A stretch of DNA of 64,000 nucleotides from Hyphomicrobium sp. (GCA_016793445.1 JAEUME010000005.1:1-64000), one strand, 5' to 3'. Positions 18,618 to 27,533 are shown, counted from the first letter of the stretch. Notes: generated by a model from the sequence alone, not told the origin. Numbers and translations are program-made.

Positions 18618-19139
18618 CTATCGTAGCCCTTTACATTTTCGCTTGATTTTAACGCCTGGAACCGCCTCGAGGCGGGCGCGAATTGCATCGCAATCGTCAA
18701 ATGCCTGTTTCGTCAGCAGCGCGCCCTCGCGCTTGATCAGCGCCAAATTCGTCTGGTGAACTGATGCGGCTTCGGGCGCCTCCGGCATGAACCGGCTACC
18801 TGCAAAGTCCGATTTCTGGCAACCGCAATCCGTCTTGGGCGAAGGACAGGCGGACACTTGGCTCGCCCAGACGACAGGGTCCTCGCTCAAAGTCTCATCT
18901 TCGTTACCCGTGCACCTGCGGTGAATTTCGCCATAGTCTTTCCAACTCAACTCTTTTTCGCCCAGAAGCTTGAACGCCACGATGACTTCAGCGCGGGGCT
19001 TCAAGCATTCGCGAACCTCCTCCTGGGTCAATTCGCGTTCGTCGATTGGAAGGATGTCCTGACAGGACGCGGCGAAAGCGGTGGAGCTTAGACAAAACCC
19101 TAGCGCGATGAGAATGGCCGCCCTGACTCTGTTGAGCAT
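18618..19139 (-). CDS. Secreted Cys-rich protein, tandem paralogue B (173 aa)
   Basis: Signal peptide MLNRVRAAILIALGFCLSST, then a mature part with SCQDILPIDERELTQEEVRE, LLGEKELSWKDYGEIHRRC, the pattern WASQVSACPSPKTDCGC, and the tail PGVKIKRKCKGLR. The neighbouring gene at 19165-19689 has the same architecture and near-identical motif order, so they are duplicates. Conserved cysteines suggest disulfides in the periplasm. The start at 19139 is chosen because it begins the signal peptide; the frame continuing to 19205 overlaps the upstream gene. I do not recognise the family. Confidence 0.65.
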   Translation of the reverse strand: MLNRVRAAILIALGFCLSSTAFAASCQDILPIDERELTQEEVRECLKPRAEVIVAFKLLGEKELSWKDYGEIHRRCTGNEDETLSEDPVVWASQVSACPSPKTDCGCQKSDFAGSRFMPEAPEAASVHQTNLALIKREGALLTKQAFDDCDAIRARLEAVPGVKIKRKCKGLR

Positions 19140-19164
19140 GGAATGTACCTCCCGACGAAGCCAT

Positions 19165-19689
19165 TTACCGTAGCGAGTTGCACTTTCGTTTGATCTTGCC
19201 GCCATTCATTCCTTGCAGTCGGGTGCGGATATCTTCGCACTGCGCGATGGTCTCTCTCGTAATGATCTCTGCTTCCTGCTTTATGAGCTTCAAATTCCTT
19301 GCGCGCATACCTTCGGCCTCGGATTCTTCCGGCATGAATCGTGATTCTAGGGTGTTACTCGGAGGGCATCCACAGCGTGACTTCGGCGGTGGGCAATTTG
19401 CGACTTGAGAGGCCCATTCCACTGGATCGCTGCTAAGCTCTTCGCGGCCGCCGGCATCGCATCTATAATTCAGCTCGCCAAAGTTCTTCCAGGTTAATTC
19501 GCGCTCGCCAAGAAGATGGAGTGCGACCATGGCCTTGGCGCGCGGCTCAAGGCAGGCGCGCATTTCATCGAGGGTCAACTCGTGATCGTCCAGGAAGAGG
19601 ATGTCGCGGCAAGCGGCAGCCGATGCTGCACCATGTTGAGCGATGAGGAAGACAAAGAAGGCAGCGAGGGCCGAGAAATTCCTTCGCAT
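19165..19689 (-). CDS. Secreted Cys-rich protein, tandem paralogue A (174 aa)
   Basis: Paralogue of the next gene on this strand: signal peptide MRRNFSALAAFFVFLIAQHG, then ACRDILFLDDHELTLDEMRA, LLGERELTWKNFGELNYRC, WASQVANCPPPKSRCGC, SRFMPEESEAEG and the tail GGKIKRKCNSLR. Six or more cysteines align with the partner. The start at 19689 gives a clean signal peptide; an in-frame upstream ATG at 19725 adds an Arg-rich stretch and is less likely. Divergent from the secreted WD40-caspase gene, sharing a 186-base promoter region. Function unknown; a role as partner or regulator of the caspase is inference. Confidence 0.65.
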   Translation of the reverse strand: MRRNFSALAAFFVFLIAQHGAASAAACRDILFLDDHELTLDEMRACLEPRAKAMVALHLLGERELTWKNFGELNYRCDAGGREELSSDPVEWASQVANCPPPKSRCGCPPSNTLESRFMPEESEAEGMRARNLKLIKQEAEIITRETIAQCEDIRTRLQGMNGGKIKRKCNSLR

Positions 19690-19875
19690 GTTACGCCTCG
19701 TGGGCAAACGAAATTCAAACCGCAATATTTAGGCTCGTCAACGGACTCCTTTTTACTCCCGCTTCTGACGATTTCCAATATCCTCACGTACCCTGGCGCG
19801 GATAAGTTTTGATGAATTGAGTATGGTAAGCTTACCTCTCAGCTTTCGGGTGCCTGTGATACGAGGCTCGGGACC

Positions 19876-22806
19876 ATGCAACTGGTTAGAATGATTAGGG
19901 CCGCGGCCCTGGCTCTTCTGATTTCGCATAGCGCCGCTGCTGATGACGCACCGCAGCTCATGCTCGAGACCGGTGGACACCTCGGCATCGTCCGATCCCT
20001 CGCCTTTACAACATCGGCAAATCGCCTCGTATCAGCGGGGGACGATAAGGTTATCCGCGTCTGGGACCTGGCCACCAAGCGAACGGAATTCGTGCTGCGC
20101 GGCCAGGCGGGTCTTGGGAAGGAGGGCAGCATTACAGCTCTGGCGATCTCACCTGATGATCGCTGGCTGGCGGCCGGAGGCTGGTTCAGTGCCGATGGCG
20201 CGCTCGAGCCGTGCTGTGGTGATGTGCGGTTGTACGATCTTTCACAGCGCAAGCTTGTTGCCCTCTTTAAAGGGCACACCGATGCACTGACTTCGCTCGC
20301 TTTCTCTTCCGATGGACGATATCTCCTTTCAGGCAGCGCAGATAAGACCGCGATCCTTTGGGACCTGGGCCCCCGGACGGCGTTGAAAAAATTCTCGTCT
20401 CAGAAGGCCGCAGTCACGAATGTGGCATTCACTGGCGGCGGTGCGGCAGTTGTGACTGCGGGCGCTGACGGAAGCGTTCGGCTTTGGAATACGTCCGATG
20501 GCGCGGTCAAGAACGAGTATCGCTTAGGCGCGGCGGTGACCAAGCTCGCCATCTCTCCACGAGACGAGGTGATCGCTGCCGGCCTTGCCAACGGCGAGAT
20601 TTTCAGAGTCGATCCAGGCCTGGAAGCAGGCCAATCCACACTTGCGAAGCTCGAAGGGCCCGTGCGCACGCTGGTGTTCAGCAAGGATGGAAGTACGCTT
20701 CTAACCACATGCGACTGCCTCGATACGTCCGTTCGAGCCATCGATGTGAAGACAGGAACTTCAAAATCCCTGTTCACGGGACACGACAATGTCGTCACGG
20801 CCCTTGCCCTCGCGCCCGATGGAACTCGTGTCGCCTCCGCCGGCGGAGAGGGTCACGATGTGCATATTTGGGCATTGGATGGAGGGCAGCGTGACATCAC
20901 CCTTGGCGGAATTGGCAAAGCTGTCTGGCAAGTCGCCTTCGCCAAAGATGGGCGGGAGGTGGCGTGGGGTACCAGCGATCCTTGCCCCGAATTGTTGAGC
21001 TGTCCCAACAAGCCGGCCCCCCTGACTTTCAAGCTCAAGCTTCCCGCGCCAGAGCGCCCTCTCGGTGAACCTGAGGCTGTAAAGCAGGACGAGGACCAGA
21101 CCTTTCTCCGTGCTCGAACCTCATATGCCGACACTCTTCTTGCGGCGCGGACCTCGGAGGCTTCGAAGCGGCGTGACGATACGCTGGAGATCCGTGAAAA
21201 GGGAACGGTGAGGGCCGTTATCCAACGCGATGCCACCAGCGGCTTCATACACTCGGCATTCTCCTTTGTGGCACAGGGCAAGCAGATCGTCAGCGGGGGC
21301 ACGGCCGGAACACTGACCCTCTACGACCGCGACGGCCGATCGATCGGCTCTTTTGTCGGCCACACAGACCAAATTCTTTCCCTCGCTGCAACGCAGGATG
21401 GCGACATTCTTGCCTCCGCGAGCCTCGATCAAACCGTTCGGCTGTGGAATGTCGCAACGAGGAAGCTCATAATCACCCTGTTCCAAGGCTCGGACGCCAC
21501 GTGGATAGCCTGGACACCGGGCGGCTACTACACCGGATCTCCTGGCGCCGACCACGTTGTAGGCTGGCAGATCAACCGTGGGGCTGAGCGTGCCGCAGAT
21601 TATGTCGGCGCTGATCAGCTTGGGCAGCATCTGCACCGCCCCGACATCGTCGAACGTGCCTTGGTGCTCGGATCTGCGGAGAAGGCGATCGAGGAAGCCG
21701 AAGGTACGCGCGTCAAACTCGGTGAGCTCCTCGGCCGGAGTATTCCAGCATTTCGCATCACGGATCCGGCGCAGGAAGCGAATGCACCCGAATTGGCTCA
21801 GGTCAGGATAGCGATCGAGGAGAACGCCGACCCGATCAAGTTGGTCAATGTAACGGTCAACGGAGCGCAGGTTGCCCGTGTCACCCCGCCCACAGGTTCG
21901 GGCGGACTCCCGCCCGGCGACTTGTCCCTCGACGTCCCCCTCTATGCAGGGCGTAACGATGTCCGCGTGGCGCTTGTCAATGACGTGGGAGAGCGATCGG
22001 AGACGATTGCGCTTAACCGTGAGGGACAAGGGTTACTCGATGAGCGCGGCACGCTCTATATCGTCGCCATCGGCGTCGACAAATATCCCGGGCTTGGTAA
22101 GCGTTGCGGCCAAAAGGGCAAGTCGAGTTGTGATTTACGTTTTGCCGGCGTCGATGCGCGTGCGCTTGCAGATACGGTCGAGCGGCGGCTTGGTCCCGGC
22201 CATAAATCAACTGTGAAGCGTGTTCTAACAAACGGTGGAGAGCCGGATAACGCGCCCACGGCGGCAAACATTCTGGATGCTGTCGACCTTTTCAAGAAGT
22301 CCAAGGAAAATGATACGCTTGTGCTGTTCGTTGCTGGCCACGGTCTCAACGACAGGGGAAGCTATAGATTTCTGGCCAGTGATAGCGAGTGGACCGGAAA
22401 GGGACTGCGCACGTCCACGGTCGTGACATGGTTCGCGCTTCAAGAAGCGCTCGAACTCGCGAAGGGACGCCGCATTCTGGTCGTCGATACCTGTCACTCG
22501 GGGAACTCTTACAATCCTCGCCTTGGTAATGCGGCTTACCACGCCAACATCATTGCCTACACGGCAACCCGCTTCGACCAGCTTTCTCTGGAGGATGAGT
22601 CGGTCGGGCACGGATTGTTTACGTTTGCATTCTTGGAAGCTCTCGATGGCGAGAAGTCCTCAGCGTCAGAGGGACTATCAACCAAGGGTATGGCGAACTA
22701 TCTGACACGGCGCGTAAGCGAATTGGCCAGGGAGCGCGGAGCAGCGCAGGACCCCCAGTATTTCCGCGGGCGTGACGCGGAAGAGTACCTGCTTGTGGGG
22801 CGTTAG
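19876..22806 (+). CDS. Secreted WD40-caspase (metacaspase-type) protein (976 aa)
   Basis: Exported protease-like protein. A signal peptide (residues 1-22, ending HSAAADD) precedes WD40 repeats, among them GDDKVIRVWDLATKR, GSADKTAILWDL, GADGSVRLWNTSDG and ASLDQTVRLWNVATRK, spanning about residues 30-560. A linker domain follows, then a peptidase C14 (caspase) domain from about residue 726 (LYIVAIGVDKYPG). The catalytic dyad is intact: His822 in LFVAGHGLND and Cys873 in VVDTCHSGNSYN. Caspase-WD40 fusions are known in bacteria as cytoplasmic proteins; the export signal is less usual. Clan CD peptidases of this type usually cut after basic residues or Asp; specificity here is unknown. Confidence 0.85.
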   Translation: MQLVRMIRAAALALLISHSAAADDAPQLMLETGGHLGIVRSLAFTTSANRLVSAGDDKVIRVWDLATKRTEFVLRGQAGLGKEGSITALAISPDDRWLAAGGWFSADGALEPCCGDVRLYDLSQRKLVALFKGHTDALTSLAFSSDGRYLLSGSADKTAILWDLGPRTALKKFSSQKAAVTNVAFTGGGAAVVTAGADGSVRLWNTSDGAVKNEYRLGAAVTKLAISPRDEVIAAGLANGEIFRVDPGLEAGQSTLAKLEGPVRTLVFSKDGSTLLTTCDCLDTSVRAIDVKTGTSKSLFTGHDNVVTALALAPDGTRVASAGGEGHDVHIWALDGGQRDITLGGIGKAVWQVAFAKDGREVAWGTSDPCPELLSCPNKPAPLTFKLKLPAPERPLGEPEAVKQDEDQTFLRARTSYADTLLAARTSEASKRRDDTLEIREKGTVRAVIQRDATSGFIHSAFSFVAQGKQIVSGGTAGTLTLYDRDGRSIGSFVGHTDQILSLAATQDGDILASASLDQTVRLWNVATRKLIITLFQGSDATWIAWTPGGYYTGSPGADHVVGWQINRGAERAADYVGADQLGQHLHRPDIVERALVLGSAEKAIEEAEGTRVKLGELLGRSIPAFRITDPAQEANAPELAQVRIAIEENADPIKLVNVTVNGAQVARVTPPTGSGGLPPGDLSLDVPLYAGRNDVRVALVNDVGERSETIALNREGQGLLDERGTLYIVAIGVDKYPGLGKRCGQKGKSSCDLRFAGVDARALADTVERRLGPGHKSTVKRVLTNGGEPDNAPTAANILDAVDLFKKSKENDTLVLFVAGHGLNDRGSYRFLASDSEWTGKGLRTSTVVTWFALQEALELAKGRRILVVDTCHSGNSYNPRLGNAAYHANIIAYTATRFDQLSLEDESVGHGLFTFAFLEALDGEKSSASEGLSTKGMANYLTRRVSELARERGAAQDPQYFRGRDAEEYLLVGR

Positions 22807-22892
22807 ATTGCTTTTCCGCGATTCCATCAAAACCGGAACGGCTCTAGGGCCGGCAACTGCACACCGCCGCCGCGGCTGTGTCGTCCCAAGTC

Positions 22893-24107
22893 TTACTTCT
22901 TGGGATTGATATCGATGCTCTTCAGCTCGCCAAAAGTCTGCACGCAACGCACAAGGTAGCTAATCGGTGCGGATTGCCCCGGGGGCACCTCGAATTTTGT
23001 TACTTCCCCGCACCGCATGTCAGCAGCCACGGCCATCGGGCTTGCCGATGTGTTCATCACGTGTACACAACCATCCTTGAATATGAATTTGGCATCGCCG
23101 CAAAGCGTCCCCAGGCAAATGGGGTTTCGAGGCTCGTCATACTGGCAATCTTCCGCTGCCTGCTTGGCATCGATCTCTGCTATTTTGCCTACAAAAAGCG
23201 ATCCGCGGTCGGGCAATATCGCATACCATTTCCAATCGGCTGAGAAGGCCAGAGCGACTGGGTTGGCGCCGCCGGCGTGCGCCTCCTCGGGCGAATATGC
23301 CGATTGCGTTGCGCCGCTGCTGGCATCGACGAGTACGACGGCTTCGGGCTGTCCCAACGCAAGCCGTTTGCCATCCGGGGAAAACGAAATCGCTAACAGC
23401 CCTCCGGAAGCCTTGTAAGCCAGTGATTTGGAGGCCACGTCCCAGACGATTGTCGAGAAGAAGTCGCCAGCCGCGATCCGGCGATCGTCATGAGAAAATG
23501 CCACCGTGCGCCGGGGATTCTTGCTGTCGGGTGGGATGAGCGTTGCGACTTCACTGCCTGATCCGGCGTCCCAGATCCGCACGGTGCCATCGTCGGCAAC
23601 GGAGCCCAACAGCTTGCCATCATGTGAGAACGTGAGCGCGTTGATGGCCGCGACATGGCCTTTTCCTTCCCAGATCGGCGATCCTGTCGCTGGATCCCAA
23701 CATCGCACAATCGAGTCGGCGCCACCGGAGACCAAGCGCCGGCCGTCAGGTGAGAATGCAACGCTTCTCAGATATTTCGCGTGCCCGGTTATGGTATTCT
23801 GTTTCGACCAGTCTGCCGTCGACCATAATACGATCGTCCCATCGCTGTTTGCCGTTGCCAGCTTGCTGCCATCTGGTGAAACGGCGGCACGGTTGACAGA
23901 CACTGTGCTCGCTTCAATTAGCTCCAGCAGTTTTCCGTCGGGCACCGACGTGATGCGCACGACACCGTCGGTGTAAGTCTCCACCAGTCTCTTGCCGTCT
24001 GGAAAAAACGTAACTGAGGTCGCTCGGGGAGCTCGACCAAAGGCCGTCTGTACCGGCATGACCGGCAGCAGTATCGCTATCAGCAGGAGCAGGCGCCAAA
24101 TTCTCAT
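22893..24107 (-). CDS. Secreted WD40 beta-propeller protein (404 aa)
   Basis: Signal peptide MRIWRLLLLIAILLPVMPVQ, then about seven WD40-type repeats: GKRLVETYTDGVVRI, GSKLATANSDGTIVLWSTAD, GRRLVSGGADSIVRCWDPAT and GKLLGSVADDGTVRIWDAGS among them. The last 85 residues leave the propeller and contain seven cysteines (for example CQYDEPRNPICLGTLCGDA), probably disulfide-bonded. It has no caspase domain. It converges on the WD40-caspase gene, and its repeats resemble that protein's, so a paired scaffold role is plausible but unproven. It follows the 95-aa secreted gene's strand, ending 86 bases from the caspase stop. Confidence 0.8.
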   Translation of the reverse strand: MRIWRLLLLIAILLPVMPVQTAFGRAPRATSVTFFPDGKRLVETYTDGVVRITSVPDGKLLELIEASTVSVNRAAVSPDGSKLATANSDGTIVLWSTADWSKQNTITGHAKYLRSVAFSPDGRRLVSGGADSIVRCWDPATGSPIWEGKGHVAAINALTFSHDGKLLGSVADDGTVRIWDAGSGSEVATLIPPDSKNPRRTVAFSHDDRRIAAGDFFSTIVWDVASKSLAYKASGGLLAISFSPDGKRLALGQPEAVVLVDASSGATQSAYSPEEAHAGGANPVALAFSADWKWYAILPDRGSLFVGKIAEIDAKQAAEDCQYDEPRNPICLGTLCGDAKFIFKDGCVHVMNTSASPMAVAADMRCGEVTKFEVPPGQSAPISYLVRCVQTFGELKSIDINPKK

Positions 24108-24131
24108 CGGGCCTCCGTTGCGATAGATCCG

Positions 24132-24419
24132 CTATCGGACGCGACAAAGTTCCGCGTTCTCGAACGTAGCCTGAGCCAGCGCGGACCAGTTGGCCCAGTT
24201 GAACTCGCAAACCGCAATAGAGCGCTCTTTCTGCAGTGTGACGAGCATGCTGCCAGCGGAAGCCTCAGCCCAGTTGGCCTTCACATCCGACAGGGGCACG
24301 AACGTGGTGGCTTTGATCTCGTAGCCTTGTTGGAGCAGAGCCTGTACCGACGATGTTTGATCGGCTGCGCTGGCCGCTGAGTTTAGCATAAGCAGCGCAA
24401 TCGCTAATGTCTGACGCAT
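24132..24419 (-). CDS. Small secreted protein (95 aa)
   Basis: Signal peptide MRQTLAIALLMLNSAASAAD, then a mature chain of about 76 residues with QALLQQGYEIKATTFVPLS, two cysteines (AVCEFN and ELCRV) and a Trp-rich stretch (FNWANWSALAQA). It lies upstream of, and 24 bases from, the secreted WD40 gene on the same strand, so the two are probably one transcript. The layout (short beta chain with one disulfide) is common among small periplasmic proteins of Hyphomicrobiales. No function can be assigned. Confidence 0.6.
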   Translation of the reverse strand: MRQTLAIALLMLNSAASAADQTSSVQALLQQGYEIKATTFVPLSDVKANWAEASAGSMLVTLQKERSIAVCEFNWANWSALAQATFENAELCRVR

Positions 24420-24804
24420 GGGAAGCCACCTGCAATGCGATACAAAGTTGAAGATGCCGCAATGTGGTTCAACGTCGTAAGCGTAATGAAAAATAATCTC
24501 GCCGGTTTATCCGGCAAAATGTAATCTAGCGGTCCTTTCGCCCAATGGGCAACATTTTGATAGCTGCGGCAGTGCCGCGATCATCGCGGACCTCGCGCAA
24601 GTTGCACCGCACCATGAGGATTGCACAGCGGCAGGACTGATTTCATCCGAATGATAAGGCTTGGTGGCGATCTGCCATTCCCGATCCCGGGGTGCCCGTC
24701 AACGCGGTTGGAGCCGCAAAAAGTCTGAGCAACGCTTGCGCATAATAAAGGCGTGCCTTCTAAAGCACGCCTTCGCTTTTCGGTTAGCTGAGAGCAGGCA
24801 TCGA
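24420..24804. other. Intergenic with promoter and terminator
   Basis: Contains the promoter of the 95-aa secreted gene and, at its right end, a terminator hairpin listed separately. The stretch near 24475-24530 is AT-rich. No protein-coding frame with family resemblance was seen. Confidence 0.35.
24740..24774 (-). terminator. Terminator of the small peptide gene
   Basis: AAGGCGTGC (24749-24757) and GCACGCCTT (24766-24774) form a nine-pair stem. Read on the minus strand it is followed by TTATTATG and sits about 30 bases after the stop of the 61-aa peptide gene. On the plus strand a weaker CGCTTTT follows. Confidence 0.65.
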
Positions 24805-24990
24805 TTAAAATTTGCGCATTGGTACGGGGCCGTTGATTCCGCCTACGTAAATCGTACCGTCGTGCACGACGATCGAGCCGCACGTCACCCAAACGCCATC
24901 CTTGGTATAGCCGCCATAGCCGCCGCTAACGAAGTCGATTTCGTCCGAGCTAAGGTGGCGGCATTCGTTCGTCTTGTTCGTATCGTTCAT
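24805..24990 (-). CDS. Double-glycine leader peptide precursor (61 aa)
   Basis: Short secreted-peptide precursor. The leader MNDTNKTNECRHLSSDEIDF ends in VSGG, the classic double-glycine cleavage site of peptides processed by C39-peptidase ABC exporters. The predicted core is about 37 residues beginning YGGYTKDGVWVTCG, glycine-rich with one Cys and a basic tail. A C39 exporter and HlyD adaptor lie 3-6 kb away, so export by them is likely. It is divergent from the second precursor. Antimicrobial activity is plausible for this class but cannot be read from sequence; a signalling peptide is the alternative. Confidence 0.7.
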   Translation of the reverse strand: MNDTNKTNECRHLSSDEIDFVSGGYGGYTKDGVWVTCGSIVVHDGTIYVGGINGPVPMRKF

Positions 24991-25340
24991 CGCAGATCTC
25001 CGTTTTGATCCTGGCAGTCCTTCCAGAGCTGCCTTCTAAGCTGTGACTCTCGCGCTGACGGTCCATGGCCGCTCAACGTTCCAGCACACTGACGCGGAAA
25101 AATAGTCCTCGCAGTCACGTACGGAACAGGCACGCGACGTTTGCGTCCGGGAGACGAAGAGCGCGCAAGGTTGGATGATCGCACGCTGGGGCAGATCTCT
25201 CCGCAAGGAAACGGTGACTTTTCTTGAGATGTCACGCCGGGAACAGCGAGCGCGAACTCGTTGGACCAGTCTGCGCAGCGTCGGACGGCAAGAAGTTCGA
25301 TCCGACTGTGCAACGCTACAGCAACCGATGGAGACACATC
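24991..25340. other. Divergent promoter region of the two peptide precursors
   Basis: Holds the promoters of both peptide genes. No convincing operator repeat was found. A frame of 39 extra codons upstream of the plus-strand peptide start exists but lacks leader character. Confidence 0.35.
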
Positions 25341-25580
25341 ATGATCAACGACACCAGCAAGTTAGATACCACCGGCATTCGCGCACTGTCGGACGAGGAA
25401 ATCGAAGCGACTACGGGCGCGGGCATCCTGTCGGACATCTGGAATGGCATCAAGAGCGCCGTCGGCGCAGTGGTCGACTTCATCATCGGCGCGTTTGGTG
25501 GCCCTCAGGCGCCTTGGAGGGGTCCGTTCGGAAACCCGCAGCAGCCCGGCACTCCTCCCCCTCCTCCGCATCCGCTCTAA
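25341..25580 (+). CDS. Leader-peptide precursor with Pro-rich tail (79 aa)
   Basis: Starts MINDTSKLDTTGIRALSDEE and continues IEATTGAG, a leader of the double-glycine type where the cleavage site would be GA or AG instead of GG. The core starts with an amphipathic helix (ILSDIWNGIKSAVGAVVDF) rich in small residues, typical of membrane-active peptides, and ends in a proline-rich tail with five consecutive Pro. The opening residues MxNDTxK match the divergent 61-aa precursor (MNDTNK), suggesting shared processing. The ATG at 25341 is chosen over longer frames because the leader begins there. Confidence 0.6.
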   Translation: MINDTSKLDTTGIRALSDEEIEATTGAGILSDIWNGIKSAVGAVVDFIIGAFGGPQAPWRGPFGNPQQPGTPPPPPHPL

Positions 25581-25893
25581 AATAGCGGCCAGTGGCCCGG
25601 TCGACACGATTGGGTCACCGGCTTGCTCAGCAGAAGTCTGCAACGCGCGTCGTAAGTGCCAAGCCGGCGCACGTTGCAGCCTATTCTGTCTCGACGAGCC
25701 AAATCGGGACATGAGCCTTAAAGTGCTCCTCATACCACGACGCAAACGCCATGGGCCGATCCCTGCACGGACATCCGCCTTGTCCAGAGGAAAGGATCGC
25801 GCGACGCTCGAGCACCACCTCGTGATCCTGCAACAAGGCTCTTGACGGGGTTGTTTAGCGTCGGCACGCTCGACATGGCCAAGGTGCCAAGCC
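25581..25893. other. Intergenic between peptide gene and redox fusion gene
   Basis: No supported gene. The frame at 25444-25845 overlaps the peptide gene in another register and has no coding character. A promoter for the 517-aa gene is expected here. Confidence 0.3.
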
Positions 25894-27447
25894 ATGCACA
25901 TCTACTTCCGAGGGGACGACTTGCAGAAGCTCCGGCTTTTGTCGGGGTTGGTTCTGCTTGCTTTTGCCGGAACGCATTTCCTCAATCACGCTCTTGGTCT
26001 GGTCAGCCTTGAGATTATGCATCAGGCGCAGGCATGGCGGACGGCCATCACGCGGTCCCTGCCCGGCAGCCTGGTGCTGCTCGCCGCCCTCCTCACGCAT
26101 GCAGGTCTAGCACTCTACAAGACGGCCCAGCGAACCACGTGGCGCATGCCGCCGTGGGATTTCGTCCAGATCGCCACCGGTCTGGCTATTCCCTTTTTGC
26201 TATTGCCGCACATCGTCAACACGCGGGTGGCGCATATGGTCTTCGGTGTCGAGGACTCTTATCTCTACGAACTCAAGCGGCTATGGCCCGCGAGCGCCTG
26301 GCAGCAGTCGACACTGCTGGTCCTGGTGTGGAGCCACGGCTGCATCGGACTTCATCACTGGCTACGGCTCGATGAGCGCTACCGGCGTCTGCGGCCGCTG
26401 CTGGGCGGCATCGCCATCGCGCTCCCGGTGCTCGCACTTGCGGGTTTCGTCATAGGCGGTCAGACAACGGCCGAGATCATGAGTGACGCGGAGGCGCTGG
26501 CGGCGCTGAAGGTGCGCTCACATTGGCCCAACGAGGTCGCGGGCGCTGCTCTCGAGCAGTGGCGCACGCTGGCAAGGCTTGCATTCGCGGGTTTGGCGCT
26601 CGCCGTACTGCTCATGCCGGTCTGGCGTTGGTGGCGATCCGATCGTCATCCCGGCGCGCCACGAATATCTTATGTGGGCGGTCCTACCGTCGCGATTGAG
26701 CCCGGCCAGACCCTGCTCGAGGCGAGTCGCGCCGCTGGCGTGTCCCATGCCTCGGTTTGCGGAGGGCGGGCGCGTTGCTCGACCTGCCGTGTCCGTATCG
26801 AACATGGGGGCGAGAGCCTGCCACCGCCACACGGAGCTGAAGCCGTCACATTGCGGGCGATCGGCGCACCACCGGACGTCAGGCTGGCTTGCCAAGTGCG
26901 GCCGACGGCCGACTTGACGGTGGCCCTCGTCAGCGCTCCGAGAACCCCCGGTCCGGTACAGATCGCGTTTGAAGAGGTGGGGGAGGCCGTCGCGGCGCAT
27001 GCGCGGGCGCGCGGGGCGGGACGTCTGATCGAAAAGGCTTCCGCCGAACCAGGCATCCTGGCGGCCTGGTTCCACGAGCAGTTGGGCGGGCAGATGCCCA
27101 CCTTGCCGCCCGGCAGCACAACACTCGGGAGCCTTCAGGGTGGGCGTATCGATTACATCGGAGAGCAGGCCGTCGCAGCGGCTGTGTTTTCCATGGCCGG
27201 CGACGACGTCAGCGTGTTTGTCATTCCGAGGCAGGTCTTGAGGGCGGACATGATCCGGGCGACGCACCACGGCTATCGCGTGTTCGGGTGGACGGACGAG
27301 CACTCCTATTACTTGGCCGTTACCCCATCGCCGCTAGCTGACGTGGAGTCTTTGCCGGGGCTCAGCCGTCCCGTGGTCCGCACGGCGGCCGGCCGAACTC
27401 GGGCAGGTGTAACGCAGGATACAGAACGGATGGCGGACGAAAGCTAG
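25894..27447 (+). CDS. Membrane haem-like / 2Fe-2S / anti-sigma-like fusion (517 aa)
   Basis: Multidomain redox protein. Residues 1-245 hold about six helices with many His residues (FAGTHFLNHALG, LLTHAGLA, LPHIVNTRVAHMVFG, SHGCIGLHHWLR), like the quinone/haem membrane part found in some adenylate cyclases. Residues about 260-350 are a plant-type [2Fe-2S] ferredoxin (CGGRARCSTCRVRI, then a last Cys in RLACQVR). In those cyclases a catalytic domain follows; here residues about 360-490 instead resemble the C-terminal domain of anti-sigma factors (GGRIDYIGEQAVAAAVFSM, GYRVFGWTDEHSYYLAV). No cyclase motif remains. It precedes the HlyD gene by 86 bases and likely forms an operon with the exporter. 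Regulatory output is inference. Confidence 0.7.
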   Translation: MHIYFRGDDLQKLRLLSGLVLLAFAGTHFLNHALGLVSLEIMHQAQAWRTAITRSLPGSLVLLAALLTHAGLALYKTAQRTTWRMPPWDFVQIATGLAIPFLLLPHIVNTRVAHMVFGVEDSYLYELKRLWPASAWQQSTLLVLVWSHGCIGLHHWLRLDERYRRLRPLLGGIAIALPVLALAGFVIGGQTTAEIMSDAEALAALKVRSHWPNEVAGAALEQWRTLARLAFAGLALAVLLMPVWRWWRSDRHPGAPRISYVGGPTVAIEPGQTLLEASRAAGVSHASVCGGRARCSTCRVRIEHGGESLPPPHGAEAVTLRAIGAPPDVRLACQVRPTADLTVALVSAPRTPGPVQIAFEEVGEAVAAHARARGAGRLIEKASAEPGILAAWFHEQLGGQMPTLPPGSTTLGSLQGGRIDYIGEQAVAAAVFSMAGDDVSVFVIPRQVLRADMIRATHHGYRVFGWTDEHSYYLAVTPSPLADVESLPGLSRPVVRTAAGRTRAGVTQDTERMADES

Positions 27448-27533
27448 GAACGCGAGTGTGTCGCCTCGCTCGCATCCTCCGGAGCAAGCGTGTCGGCGAC
27501 AACGGCCTATGGAAGGCCAGGATCGAGGACGTG

